From positions 1 to 64,000 of the forward strand of contig NZ_BOOO01000037.1 of assembly GCF_016863275.1 (NCBI RefSeq): DNA of 64,000 nucleotides, in the 5' to 3' direction. The notes beneath the pieces are model-generated. The model saw only the letters and a list, made by a program, of their open reading frames with translations. It made no database searches and was not told the origin of the DNA. The position numbers were made by a program, and so were the translations under genes. The stretch is from Planotetraspora mira (GTDB lineage Bacteria; Actinomycetota; Actinomycetes; Streptosporangiales; Streptosporangiaceae). Each line of letters opens with the position of its first letter. Position 1 is the stretch's first letter. Below are positions 56,802 to 64,000 of the stretch, one piece after another.

Positions 56802-58607
56802 TCACCCCGCCGCCAGGTAGGCTCGCCAGCCACCGTGAACCGTGATGTCGGTCGCACCCGCCAGGCCCTCCGGCGTGCACACGAAGCCGGTCACCGTGCT
56901 GCCGTCGGCCAGCTCGACCTGGCCGAGCGCGAGCGGCCGGGGCACCTCGGCGAGCAGGCTGCCCAGGCCGTCGGGCGGTAGTTCCCACACCTCGACCTCG
57001 ATCGGCGCGCCGCCCTCGGCCGTGCGGACCAGGCCCGGCTTGGGCGGGGTGGTCGGCAGGGCGTACAGGCGGTAGGCCGAGGCGGTGGTCGTGGTGGCGA
57101 CGAGGTCGGCGCCGCGTCCGGTCAGCTGGTGATTGAGTGGCTGGCCGGTGAGGTGAGCGCCCACGACGGCCAGGCGCAGGGGCAGGCTGAGCGTCTCGGC
57201 GATCGCCGCCAGGTGGTCGTCGGCGTGCGGACGGCCCAGCAGCATCACGCCGAAGGGCCGCCTGCCGACCGTGCCTGCCGGTACGGCCAGGGCGGACAGG
57301 CCGAACAGGTTGGTGGAGTTGGTGAAGCGGCCCAGCCTGGAGTTGGCGGTCAGAGGCTCGGCGGCCACCTCGGCGAGCGTTGGATGGCCGGGGGTCGTGG
57401 GTAGCAGGAGGGCGTCCGCGTCCCCGAGGTTCCCCATGGCCTGGGCTCGCAGGTCCGCGAGGGTTTCCTGGTCGGCGAACAGGCGGTGTGCGGGGAGCGC
57501 GGCGGCGGCCATGATGATCCCCGCGACGGTGGGGTCCAGGTCGGGACCCCCCTTGGCGACGAACTCGCCGACCGCGCTGTAGCGCTCGGCCACGAAGGCA
57601 CCCTGGTAGAGCAGTTCGGCGGCCTGCAGGAAGGGAGCAGGGTCGATCGGGAGCAGTTCCACGCCGCGGAACGAGCGGGCGGCGCGCTCGAAGGCCTCCG
57701 CCCAGCCGGGGTCGAGCTCGCCGAGCGCGTCCACCGCCGGCACGGCCACCCGCCAAGGCCCCGGCCGCCTGGACGGCACGGCCACCTCGCCAGCCGACCC
57801 CACGGCCGACCCGGTCGCCGGTCGACCAAGCGGCCTCATGGCCGTCGCACTCGACGAGCCGGTGCCCCGCCCAGCCGCGGCATCCGACGAGATGGGCTCC
57901 CCCGCCGCCGCGGTGCCCGACGAGGCGGACGCCGCTGTCACCGATGAGGCGGCCATGACGGCGAAGGCGCGGCGGGCCTCGGGCAGGGTGCGGGCGAAGA
58001 CGGTGACGCAGTCGAGGCTCCGGCAGGCGGGCATGACGCCGTCGGTGGGGACGAGGCCGTAGGTCGGCTTCAGCCCCACGATCCCGTTGAAGGCCGCCGG
58101 GACCCTCCCGGAGCCCGCGGTGTCGGTGCCGAGCGCGAAGTCCACGATCCCGAGCGCGACCGCGACCGCGGAGCCGGAGCTGGATCCGCCCGAGACATAG
58201 GAGGGGTGGATGGCATTGGGCACCGCCCCATAAGGGCTACGTGTCCCGACCAGCCCGGTGGCGAACTGGTCGAGGTTGGTCGTGCCGAGCACCACCGAGC
58301 CGGCTGCGCGCAGCCGTGCCACCACCTCGGCGTCACGCTCGGGCAGGTAGGCGTAGGAGGGGCAACCCGCCGTGGTAGGCAGGCCCGCGACGTCGATGTT
58401 GCCCTTGACCGCGAAGAGTGTCCCGGCCAACGGCAGGGCCGGGTCTATCGCGGCGGCCTCCGCCTCCACCTCCTCCTGCGGGCGCAGGGTGATCCACACC
58501 TCGGGCCGGTCCACCTCGGCGATGCGGGCATAGGCCCGCCGTACCCTGTCGACCGCCACCGGAGCGCCGCGCCCATCCGCATGCCGTACTCCGTCCATCG
58601 CCGTCAC
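56802..58607 (-). CDS. atzF: Allophanate hydrolase (AtzF/DUR1-type)
   Basis: Allophanate hydrolase splits allophanate into ammonia and CO2, the last step of ATP-dependent urea or guanidine breakdown. The GTG at 58607 overlaps the carboxylase stop (GTGA), giving 601 residues, normal for the family. The amidase-signature half has the catalytic Lys in FAVKGNIDVAG and the cis-Ser/Ser pair in SGGSSSGSAVAVALG, with TDTAGSGRVPA. The last 120 residues are the AH_C domain. A low-complexity Ala/Ser insert at about residues 230-290 is unusual. Last gene of the operon. Confidence 0.95.
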   Translation of the reverse strand: MTAMDGVRHADGRGAPVAVDRVRRAYARIAEVDRPEVWITLRPQEEVEAEAAAIDPALPLAGTLFAVKGNIDVAGLPTTAGCPSYAYLPERDAEVVARLRAAGSVVLGTTNLDQFATGLVGTRSPYGAVPNAIHPSYVSGGSSSGSAVAVALGIVDFALGTDTAGSGRVPAAFNGIVGLKPTYGLVPTDGVMPACRSLDCVTVFARTLPEARRAFAVMAASSVTAASASSGTAAAGEPISSDAAAGRGTGSSSATAMRPLGRPATGSAVGSAGEVAVPSRRPGPWRVAVPAVDALGELDPGWAEAFERAARSFRGVELLPIDPAPFLQAAELLYQGAFVAERYSAVGEFVAKGGPDLDPTVAGIIMAAAALPAHRLFADQETLADLRAQAMGNLGDADALLLPTTPGHPTLAEVAAEPLTANSRLGRFTNSTNLFGLSALAVPAGTVGRRPFGVMLLGRPHADDHLAAIAETLSLPLRLAVVGAHLTGQPLNHQLTGRGADLVATTTTASAYRLYALPTTPPKPGLVRTAEGGAPIEVEVWELPPDGLGSLLAEVPRPLALGQVELADGSTVTGFVCTPEGLAGATDITVHGGWRAYLAAG

Positions 58608-61600
58608 GCCCGCTCTCCTCTCACCACGACCAGCGCGGTCCCGGCATCGACCTGGTCGCCGGGCTTGACCAGGACCCGCTCCACCACCCCGGCCACCGGG
58701 GCCACGACAGCCGACTCCATCTTCATCGCCTCCAGCACGACGAGCCTGTCCCCCACCTCGACCCGCTCGCCAGGCGTGACGGCCACCTGCCAGACGCTGG
58801 CCGCGAACTCGGCCACCACCCCTCCCGCGGGAACCTCCGTCGAGGCAGGCGGCGAGTCGGCGGGTTCGGAGCCCCGGGCGAACTCGCCGGAAGCCTCCCA
58901 GGCGGCACGCTCGGCGGCGAAGGCCGCGGCCTGCCGTTCCCGGAAGGCGGCGATAGACGGCGAGTGGGCGGCCAGGAAGCGGCGATAGTCGGCCAGCGAG
59001 AACGAGCCGTCCTCGATCTTCAGCTCCAGCCGCCCGGTCGCCATGTCCGCCCGCAGGTCGAGCAGCTCCTGCGCGCTGACCGGGTACCAGCGGATGCGGT
59101 CGAAGAAGCGCAGCAGCCAGGGCTTGTCCTGCCGGTAGGTCGACCAGACCTGGACCGTGCGGCCGACGAACTGGTAGCCGCCGGGCCCCTCCATGCCGTA
59201 AATGCACAGGTAGGCGCCGCCGATGCCGACGGAGTTCTCCGCGGTCCAGGTCCTGGCCGGGTTGTACTTGGTGGTGACCAGCCGGTGCCGCGGGTCGAGC
59301 GGGGTGGCCACCGGCGCGCCCAGGTAGACGTCGCCGAGCCCGAGCACGAGGTATTCGGCGTCGAAGACGGTGTCGTTGACGTCCTGCACGCTCTCGAGCC
59401 CGTTGATCCGGCGGATGAATTCGATGTTCCACGGGCACCAGGGAGCGTCGTCACGCACACCCGCCATGTAGCGTTCGATCGCCTCGCGTGTCGCCGGGTC
59501 GTCCCACGACAGCGGCAGGTGCACCGTGCGCGAGGGCACCACCAGGTCCTCGACGGGTGGCCGCCCTGCTTCGACCTCCATCAGTACGGCCAGCAGCCGC
59601 TCCTGCGCCAGCACGGCCGGATCGAGGTGGACCTGGAGCGAGCGGATGCCGGGGGTGATGTCCACGATGCCGGGCAGCCGGGCCGCCTCCACCGCCTCGG
59701 CGAGGGCGTGCACCCGCATGCGCAGGGCCAGGTCGAGCTCCATCGGGCCGAACTCGACGAGGAGGTTGTCGTCGCCGCTTCGCCGGTAGGTGACGTCACC
59801 CCGGCGGGCCAGCACTCCCCCGTCGCCGGGCTGGCCGACCGCCGAGGGCAGACGGACGAAACGCACCGTGTCACCCGGCCGCAACTGGCCGATTTTCCAC
59901 CGCTCGCCCGTCACGACGGTGGCGGGGCAGACGAAGCCGCCCAGTGAGGGCCCGTCGGGTCCGAGGATGACCGGCATGTCGCCGGTGAAGTCGATCGCCC
60001 CGACCGAGTAGGGCGTGTCGTGGATGTTCGACGGGTGCAGTCCCGCCTCGCCGCCGTCGGGCCGAGCCCAGCGCGGTTTGGGGCCGATGAGCCGGACGCC
60101 CGTTCGCGCCGAGTTGTGGTGCACCTTCCAGGTGGCGGCGTAGAGGTCGGCGATGTCGTCGTCGGTGAAGAACTCGGGCGCGGCGTGCGGCCCCTCCACG
60201 ACGCCGATCTCCCAGGTGCCCGGCTCCCAGGCTCCGCTGGTCCCGGTGAGCCCCCGGCGGACTGTCCCGCCGCGCAGCACGTCGCCCGCACGCAGCGCCC
60301 GACCGCCGTGGCCGCCGAAGTTGCCGAGCGTGAAGGTGGCAGCGCTGCCCAGGTAGGCGGGCACGTCCAGGCCCCCGGCGATCAGCAGGTAGGTGCGCAT
60401 GCCGGTCGGCGGGGCGCCGATGTCGAGCGTGGCGCCCGCCGCGACGGTCACCGGCTCCCACATCGGGATCGGCGCGCCCTCGAGGGTTACGGGAGCGGGC
60501 GCGCCGGTGACGCAGAGCGTGGTGGCGTGGGTGAAGCGCAACGCCGGACCCTGCAGCATGCTCTCCAGTCCCGGTGCGCCCGGCTCGTTGCCGAGCGCCT
60601 GGTTGCCCAGGCGGAAGGAGCGGTCGTCCATCGGGCCCGACGGCGGCACGCCCACTTGCCAGTACCCGGTGCGGCCCGGCCAGTCCTGGACCGTGGTCAG
60701 TATGCCGGGCCGGATGACCTCGATGCGCCGCGAGCTGTCGCCGATCCCTGCGAGGGTGGCGGTGTGGTGCGTGGCCGCCAGCACGGCGGGGTCCTCGACG
60801 ACGGCCCGCAGCAGGGCGAGGTTGGTCTCGACGCCGTCGATCCGGCTGGCCTCCAGGGCCGCACCGAGCCGGGTCAGCACCGTCTCGCGGTCGGGCCCGT
60901 GCGCGATCACCTTGGCCAGCATGGGGTCGTAGGAGGTGGTGACAACGGTCCCGGCCTCGACCCAGGTGTCCACGCGGACGTCGGCGGGGAACTCCACCCG
61001 GGTGAGCAGCCCGGCGCTCGGCCGGTGGTCTTTGCTCGGGTTCTCCGCGTAGACGCGCGCCTCGACCGCGTGGCCGCGCGGCTGCGGTACTCCTGCATCC
61101 AGCGGCGAGCTGTCCCCCTGCGCCAGCCGCAGCATCCACTCGACCAGGTCAACGCCGTAGCGTGCCTCGGTCACCGGGTGCTCGACCTGCAGGCGGGTGT
61201 TGACCTCCAGGAAGTATGGCTGGCGCCGCATGGGGTCGTAGATGAACTCGACCGTCCCGGCCGAGCGGTAGCCGACGGACTCGCACAATCGCACCGCACT
61301 GTCGGCCAGCAGGTCGCGCACCGAGTCGGGCAGGCCGGGGGCGGGCGCCTCCTCCAGCACCTTCTGGTTGCGGCGCTGCAGCGAGCAGTCCCGGTCGCCC
61401 AGGGCCACGACGCGGCCCCGGCCGTCGCCGAACACCTGCACCTCGACGTGGCGGGCGCCCTCGACGAGCCGCTCCAGGAACACTCCGGCGGTGGCGAAGT
61501 TGGCCGACGCCACGTGCTGCACGCTCTGCCACGCCTCGGCCAGCTCCGCCGCGTCGCGGCAGGCCCGCATCCCGATCCCGCCGCCGCCGCCGGTGGCCTT

Positions 61601-62068
61601 GAGCATCACTGGGTAGCCGATCCGCTCGGCGGCGCTCTGCGCGGCCGCCAGGTCGGCGAGCAGGCCGGTGCCGGGCAGCAGCGGGACGCCGGCCGCGCGG
61701 GCCGCGGCGCGGGCGGTGTGCTTGGCGCCGAACAGCTCCAGCTGCTCCGGGGTGGGGCCGACGAACGCCACACCGGCCAACTCCACCCGGCGTGCGAAGG
61801 CGGCGTCCTCCGACAGGAAGCCGTAGCCGGGGTGGAGTGCGTCAGCGCCGGACTCGATCGCGGCGTCCAGCACCCGGTCGGCGTCGAGATAGCTGTCCTT
61901 GGCCGGAGCGGGGCCGAGCCGTACGGCATGGTCGGCCAGCCGGACGTGCGCAGCGCCGCGGTCGGGGTCGGAGTAGACCGCGACGGTCCGCAGGCCCATC
62001 CGGCGGGCGGTGCGGATGATCCTGACAGCGATCTCGCCCCGGTTGGCGACCAGCAGGGCCATGCTCAC
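58604..62068 (-). CDS. Biotin-dependent urea/guanidine carboxylase
   Basis: The 1154-residue enzyme has a biotin carboxylase part (MALLVANRGEIAVRIIRTAR; KATGGGGGIGMRAC; EVNTRLQVEHPVTE), a carboxyltransferase part related to allophanate hydrolase subunits 1 and 2 (KipA/KipI types, about 470-1030), and a C-terminal biotinyl domain with LEAMKMESA. The GTG at 62068 overlaps the stop of the previous gene and has GAGG upstream; ATG at 62062 is possible. Homologues called urea carboxylase include true guanidine carboxylases; the DUF1989 partners upstream favour guanidine. Confidence 0.95.
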   Translation of the reverse strand: MSMALLVANRGEIAVRIIRTARRMGLRTVAVYSDPDRGAAHVRLADHAVRLGPAPAKDSYLDADRVLDAAIESGADALHPGYGFLSEDAAFARRVELAGVAFVGPTPEQLELFGAKHTARAAARAAGVPLLPGTGLLADLAAAQSAAERIGYPVMLKATGGGGGIGMRACRDAAELAEAWQSVQHVASANFATAGVFLERLVEGARHVEVQVFGDGRGRVVALGDRDCSLQRRNQKVLEEAPAPGLPDSVRDLLADSAVRLCESVGYRSAGTVEFIYDPMRRQPYFLEVNTRLQVEHPVTEARYGVDLVEWMLRLAQGDSSPLDAGVPQPRGHAVEARVYAENPSKDHRPSAGLLTRVEFPADVRVDTWVEAGTVVTTSYDPMLAKVIAHGPDRETVLTRLGAALEASRIDGVETNLALLRAVVEDPAVLAATHHTATLAGIGDSSRRIEVIRPGILTTVQDWPGRTGYWQVGVPPSGPMDDRSFRLGNQALGNEPGAPGLESMLQGPALRFTHATTLCVTGAPAPVTLEGAPIPMWEPVTVAAGATLDIGAPPTGMRTYLLIAGGLDVPAYLGSAATFTLGNFGGHGGRALRAGDVLRGGTVRRGLTGTSGAWEPGTWEIGVVEGPHAAPEFFTDDDIADLYAATWKVHHNSARTGVRLIGPKPRWARPDGGEAGLHPSNIHDTPYSVGAIDFTGDMPVILGPDGPSLGGFVCPATVVTGERWKIGQLRPGDTVRFVRLPSAVGQPGDGGVLARRGDVTYRRSGDDNLLVEFGPMELDLALRMRVHALAEAVEAARLPGIVDITPGIRSLQVHLDPAVLAQERLLAVLMEVEAGRPPVEDLVVPSRTVHLPLSWDDPATREAIERYMAGVRDDAPWCPWNIEFIRRINGLESVQDVNDTVFDAEYLVLGLGDVYLGAPVATPLDPRHRLVTTKYNPARTWTAENSVGIGGAYLCIYGMEGPGGYQFVGRTVQVWSTYRQDKPWLLRFFDRIRWYPVSAQELLDLRADMATGRLELKIEDGSFSLADYRRFLAAHSPSIAAFRERQAAAFAAERAAWEASGEFARGSEPADSPPASTEVPAGGVVAEFAASVWQVAVTPGERVEVGDRLVVLEAMKMESAVVAPVAGVVERVLVKPGDQVDAGTALVVVRGERA

Positions 62069-62655
62069 TGGATCGTTATCCTCACCGGGGTCGGGTCGAA
62101 GCCGTTGCACGGGTTGTTGATCTGCGGGCAGTTGGAGACGAGCACTAGGACGTCGGTCTCGGCACGCAGCGTCACCCGCAGGCCGGGGGCGGAGATGCCA
62201 TCCACGATGCCGAGTGTGCCGTCGGCCTCCACCGGGACGTTCATGAACCAGTTGATGTTGCTGACCAGGTCGCGCTTGCCCAGGCCGTGCCGCAGGCCCT
62301 CGGCCAGGAAGTTCTCCACGCAGGCGTGCTGGGACCAGGTGTGCTGGCCGTACCGCAGGGTGTTGGACTCCTTGGAGCAGGCGCCGCCGACCGTGTCGTG
62401 CCGGCCGCAGGTGTCCTCGACGACGGTCAGCAACGGCGTGTGCTCGTTGGACAGCAGCACGGTGCCGGTGGTCAGGAAGATGCCGCCCTGGGCTTGGACG
62501 GTGTCCTGGGCGCTGTAGCGCACGGCGGTGTCATGGGCGTCGTAGATCAGGCAGTCGACGGCCTGGTTGCCGCCGAGGTCGGTGATGGTCAGGTTCTGGC
62601 CGACCCGGACCACCGAGGACCAGGGAGCGCGGGCGGGAACGGTCACGTCGGTCAT
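62065..62655 (-). CDS. DUF1989 protein UAAP2 (carboxyguanidine deiminase subunit candidate)
   Basis: The 196-residue DUF1989 protein has LGGNQAVDCLIYDAHDTAVR, TCGRHDTVGGACSKESNT with the conserved Cys-Asp, and NINWFMNVPVEADG. It is the second urea-amidolyase-associated protein. Homologues form the heterodimeric carboxyguanidine deiminase CgdAB, which turns carboxyguanidine into allophanate. It overlaps its neighbours by four bases on both sides. Confidence 0.9.
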   Translation of the reverse strand: MTDVTVPARAPWSSVVRVGQNLTITDLGGNQAVDCLIYDAHDTAVRYSAQDTVQAQGGIFLTTGTVLLSNEHTPLLTVVEDTCGRHDTVGGACSKESNTLRYGQHTWSQHACVENFLAEGLRHGLGKRDLVSNINWFMNVPVEADGTLGIVDGISAPGLRVTLRAETDVLVLVSNCPQINNPCNGFDPTPVRITIQ

Positions 62656-63449
62656 CGCATGCCCCTGGCGGTGAGGTGGTCGGCGGTGTTCTCGAAAGCG
62701 CGGCGGCCTTCGGGGGTGGCCTCCCAGAGCGGGTCGCCGGGCGCGGTGGGCTTGCCGGAAGAAGCGGCCACCTCCAGCAGGCCGCAGTTGTAGTCGGGGC
62801 GAGGGTCGATCGGGTGGGCGGCGTTGGCGATGAGGATGGTCACCGGCATTTCCATGCGGAGCGTGACGCTCGCGCCGGGGCCCGCCGAGCCCGTGAACTC
62901 CAGGCGTCCCGACTCGGGGTCGACGCGGACGCCCTGGAAGAAGGAGATGGAGGGCGGCAGGTCGCGCGGGCTCAGCCCGTGCTTGGCCGCGGCCAGCTTG
63001 AACAGCTCCCGGCCGGCGAGCGAGTCGCTCTGCGCGGCGCCGTCGCCGTAGCGTTCGGTGTTGCGACGCAGCGTGGAGACGCCGCACATGGTGTCGGCGG
63101 GCGCGGTCGACTCCAGCACCGAGGCCAACACCCGGCCCTGGTCCGACAGCAGGAGGTGGCCCGCGCCGGGGTAGGCGTTCCACAGGACCTTGACGGTGTC
63201 GGCGATGTTGAGCCGCTCCCAGGGGCGGTCGGTCACGTAAAGCAGCAGGTGGGCGCAGGCATCGCCGGTGACGTCGGTCAGGGTCAGCTCCGTGCCGCGG
63301 GCCAGGGCGCGGTGCGTGTAGTTGGCGCCCGCGACCGTCTCCGACCAGGTCAGGCCTTCGGGGGCTGGCACGCGCGGCATGGCCGGGACCGTCGTGCCCT
63401 CCTGGGCGCGGGCGTGCTCGCGCGCGCCGTACGTGGTGGCTGTCGCCAT
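62652..63449 (-). CDS. DUF1989 protein UAAP1 (carboxyguanidine deiminase subunit candidate)
   Basis: The 265-residue DUF1989 protein has DVTGDACAHLLLYVTD, LNIADTVKVLW, MCGVSTLRRNTERYG and SISFFQGVRVDPESG. It is the larger partner of UAAP2 and leads the operon. Metal-binding Cys and Asp residues of the family appear present. Its start lies 15 bases from the palindrome at 63464-63485, so transcription should be controlled there by the divergent TetR protein. Confidence 0.9.
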   Translation of the reverse strand: MATATTYGAREHARAQEGTTVPAMPRVPAPEGLTWSETVAGANYTHRALARGTELTLTDVTGDACAHLLLYVTDRPWERLNIADTVKVLWNAYPGAGHLLLSDQGRVLASVLESTAPADTMCGVSTLRRNTERYGDGAAQSDSLAGRELFKLAAAKHGLSPRDLPPSISFFQGVRVDPESGRLEFTGSAGPGASVTLRMEMPVTILIANAAHPIDPRPDYNCGLLEVAASSGKPTAPGDPLWEATPEGRRAFENTADHLTARGMR

Positions 63450-63463
63450 CGGGCTCCTCCTTG

Positions 63464-63485
63464 ATTTCTGTCGCTCGACAGAAAT
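63464..63485. promoter_or_regulatory. Perfect palindromic operator candidate
   Basis: ATTTCTGTCG (63464-63473) and CGACAGAAAT (63476-63485) are exact complements separated by CT. The site lies in the 121-base gap between the divergent carboxylase operon and a TetR gene and is of typical TetR-operator size. Confidence 0.8.
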
Positions 63486-63570
63486 TAAGATCGCGACGTT
63501 TCGCCCGCGGATCCCGGGTGTTTCATTCCTGTGAAACGGAGGGGTTCGCGGCCTGTGAAAGGATCAGTGG

Positions 63571-64000
63571 GTGAGCAGACGAGGGGTGGGACGGCCGCGT
63601 GCCGTCGCGCGTCCCGACACCGGCCTGTCCCCGCGCGAGGAGCTCCTGGCGGCGGCAGCGGAGCTGTTCACGGTCAACGGTTACAGCGCCACCACCACCC
63701 GGGAGGTCGCCGAGCGGGCTGGGATCCGGCAGGCGACCATGTACCACTACTTCAAGGGCAAGGAGGCGCTGCTCGCCGAGTTGCTGGAGAGCACGGTGCG
63801 GCCGTCGCTGGAGGCCGCGCGCCTGCTCGCCGCCTCCGACGCGCCCGCAGGGGCGCGGCTGTGGGCGCTGGCGCACCGCGACGCGGCGCTGCTGTGCTCG
63901 GGCGAGCACAATCTGGGCGCGCTGTACCTGCTGCCCGAGGCCGACCGGTTCCTCGACTTCCAGGAGTTGCGGACCGCGCTCAAGCAGGCCTACGCAAACC
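63571..64000 (+). CDS. TetR-family regulator, cut by the window end
   Basis: The GTG at 63571 follows GAAAGGA at 63557-63563. The visible 143 codons contain the TetR helix-turn-helix (LLAAAAELFTVNGYSATTTR, then EVAERAGIRQATMYHYFKGK, residues about 28-67) and the start of the ligand domain. It is divergent from the guanidine/urea operon and probably represses it. The gene runs off the right edge. Confidence 0.9.
   Translation, partial: MSRRGVGRPRAVARPDTGLSPREELLAAAAELFTVNGYSATTTREVAERAGIRQATMYHYFKGKEALLAELLESTVRPSLEAARLLAASDAPAGARLWALAHRDAALLCSGEHNLGALYLLPEADRFLDFQELRTALKQAYAN

Noticed and set aside
56800-57756. Minus frame continuing from the MerB/Clp-N remnant into the allophanate hydrolase region
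   Set aside because: Only its last part is real sequence of the broken fusion gene; the rest is an alternative frame of allophanate hydrolase.
60020-62518. 832-codon plus-strand frame
   Set aside because: It lies opposite the biotin carboxylase with its clear motifs; composition is that of a reversed high-GC gene.
63450-63570. Possible guanidine riboswitch upstream of the UAAP operon
   Set aside because: The gap is only 121 bases and is occupied by a palindrome and two ribosome sites; none of the conserved guanidine-riboswitch segments is visible.
1-64000. CRISPR array
   Set aside because: No series of regularly spaced short direct repeats was seen; the only long direct repeat is the two-copy one at 15466 and 21328.

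Overview
The window is high-GC DNA with GTG/ATG starts behind GGAGG-type ribosome sites, many 1-4 base stop/start overlaps, and gene families typical of filamentous actinomycetes: DUF6504, STAS, MmyB-type regulators, S53 and S8 exoproteases, and several actinobacterial IS families. A member of the Streptosporangiales or Streptomycetales is likely. The genus cannot be fixed from sequence alone.

Layout. 0.2-4.2 kb: a three-gene oxidoreductase operon (two F420/NADP-reductase-like proteins around an epimerase-like protein), divergent from a LysR regulator, then a small lipoprotein. 4.7-23.5 kb: a defence island. It holds a TIGR04141/DUF6119 protein, a complete type I Wadjet operon (jetABCD), a DEDDh exonuclease with a BRCT domain, a caspase-Ski2-like-helicase fusion followed by an Mrr-like nuclease, an unrecognised 447-residue protein with a possible nuclease core, and a protein with two RusA-like halves. 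A roughly 136-bp direct repeat, made of the 3' end of the exonuclease gene plus its trailing sequence, brackets the caspase-helicase/Mrr/447-residue block. This suggests the block arrived as one unit behind the exonuclease gene. It is the best candidate in the window for an undescribed system.

23.6-34.5 kb: mobile-element zone. A tyrosine recombinase is divergent from a zinc-binding coiled-coil protein across a spacer full of inverted repeats. Beyond it lie a truncated YibE/F gene, a TetR/SDR pair bounded by IS630-type ends, an IS630 element with a passenger gene and a decayed transposase, another SDR, and two abutting ISL3 elements, the second split by an IS5-family element. 34.8-43.8 kb: secreted S8 and S53 proteases on either side of a TrmB/LuxR-type regulator, each side closed by a strong hairpin. 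44-52.3 kb: a gene graveyard (CHAP-like, nuclease-like, integrase, TIGR02391 and several transposase remnants) with intact SDR, STAS, MmyB-like and NAD(P)-binding genes between. 52.3-54.6 kb: TetR divergent from a VOC protein and an SDR. 55-56.7 kb: a decayed tRNA-Tyr-like sequence, a DUF6504 protein, a 58-residue protein and a broken MerB/Clp-N/zinc-finger gene.

56.8-64 kb: a four-gene, fully overlapping operon (two DUF1989 proteins, biotin-dependent urea/guanidine carboxylase, allophanate hydrolase) divergent from a TetR gene across a perfect palindrome. The gene set fits guanidine or urea breakdown to ammonia and CO2 through allophanate.

Function assignments rest on motifs and remembered family patterns. 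No database search was run.
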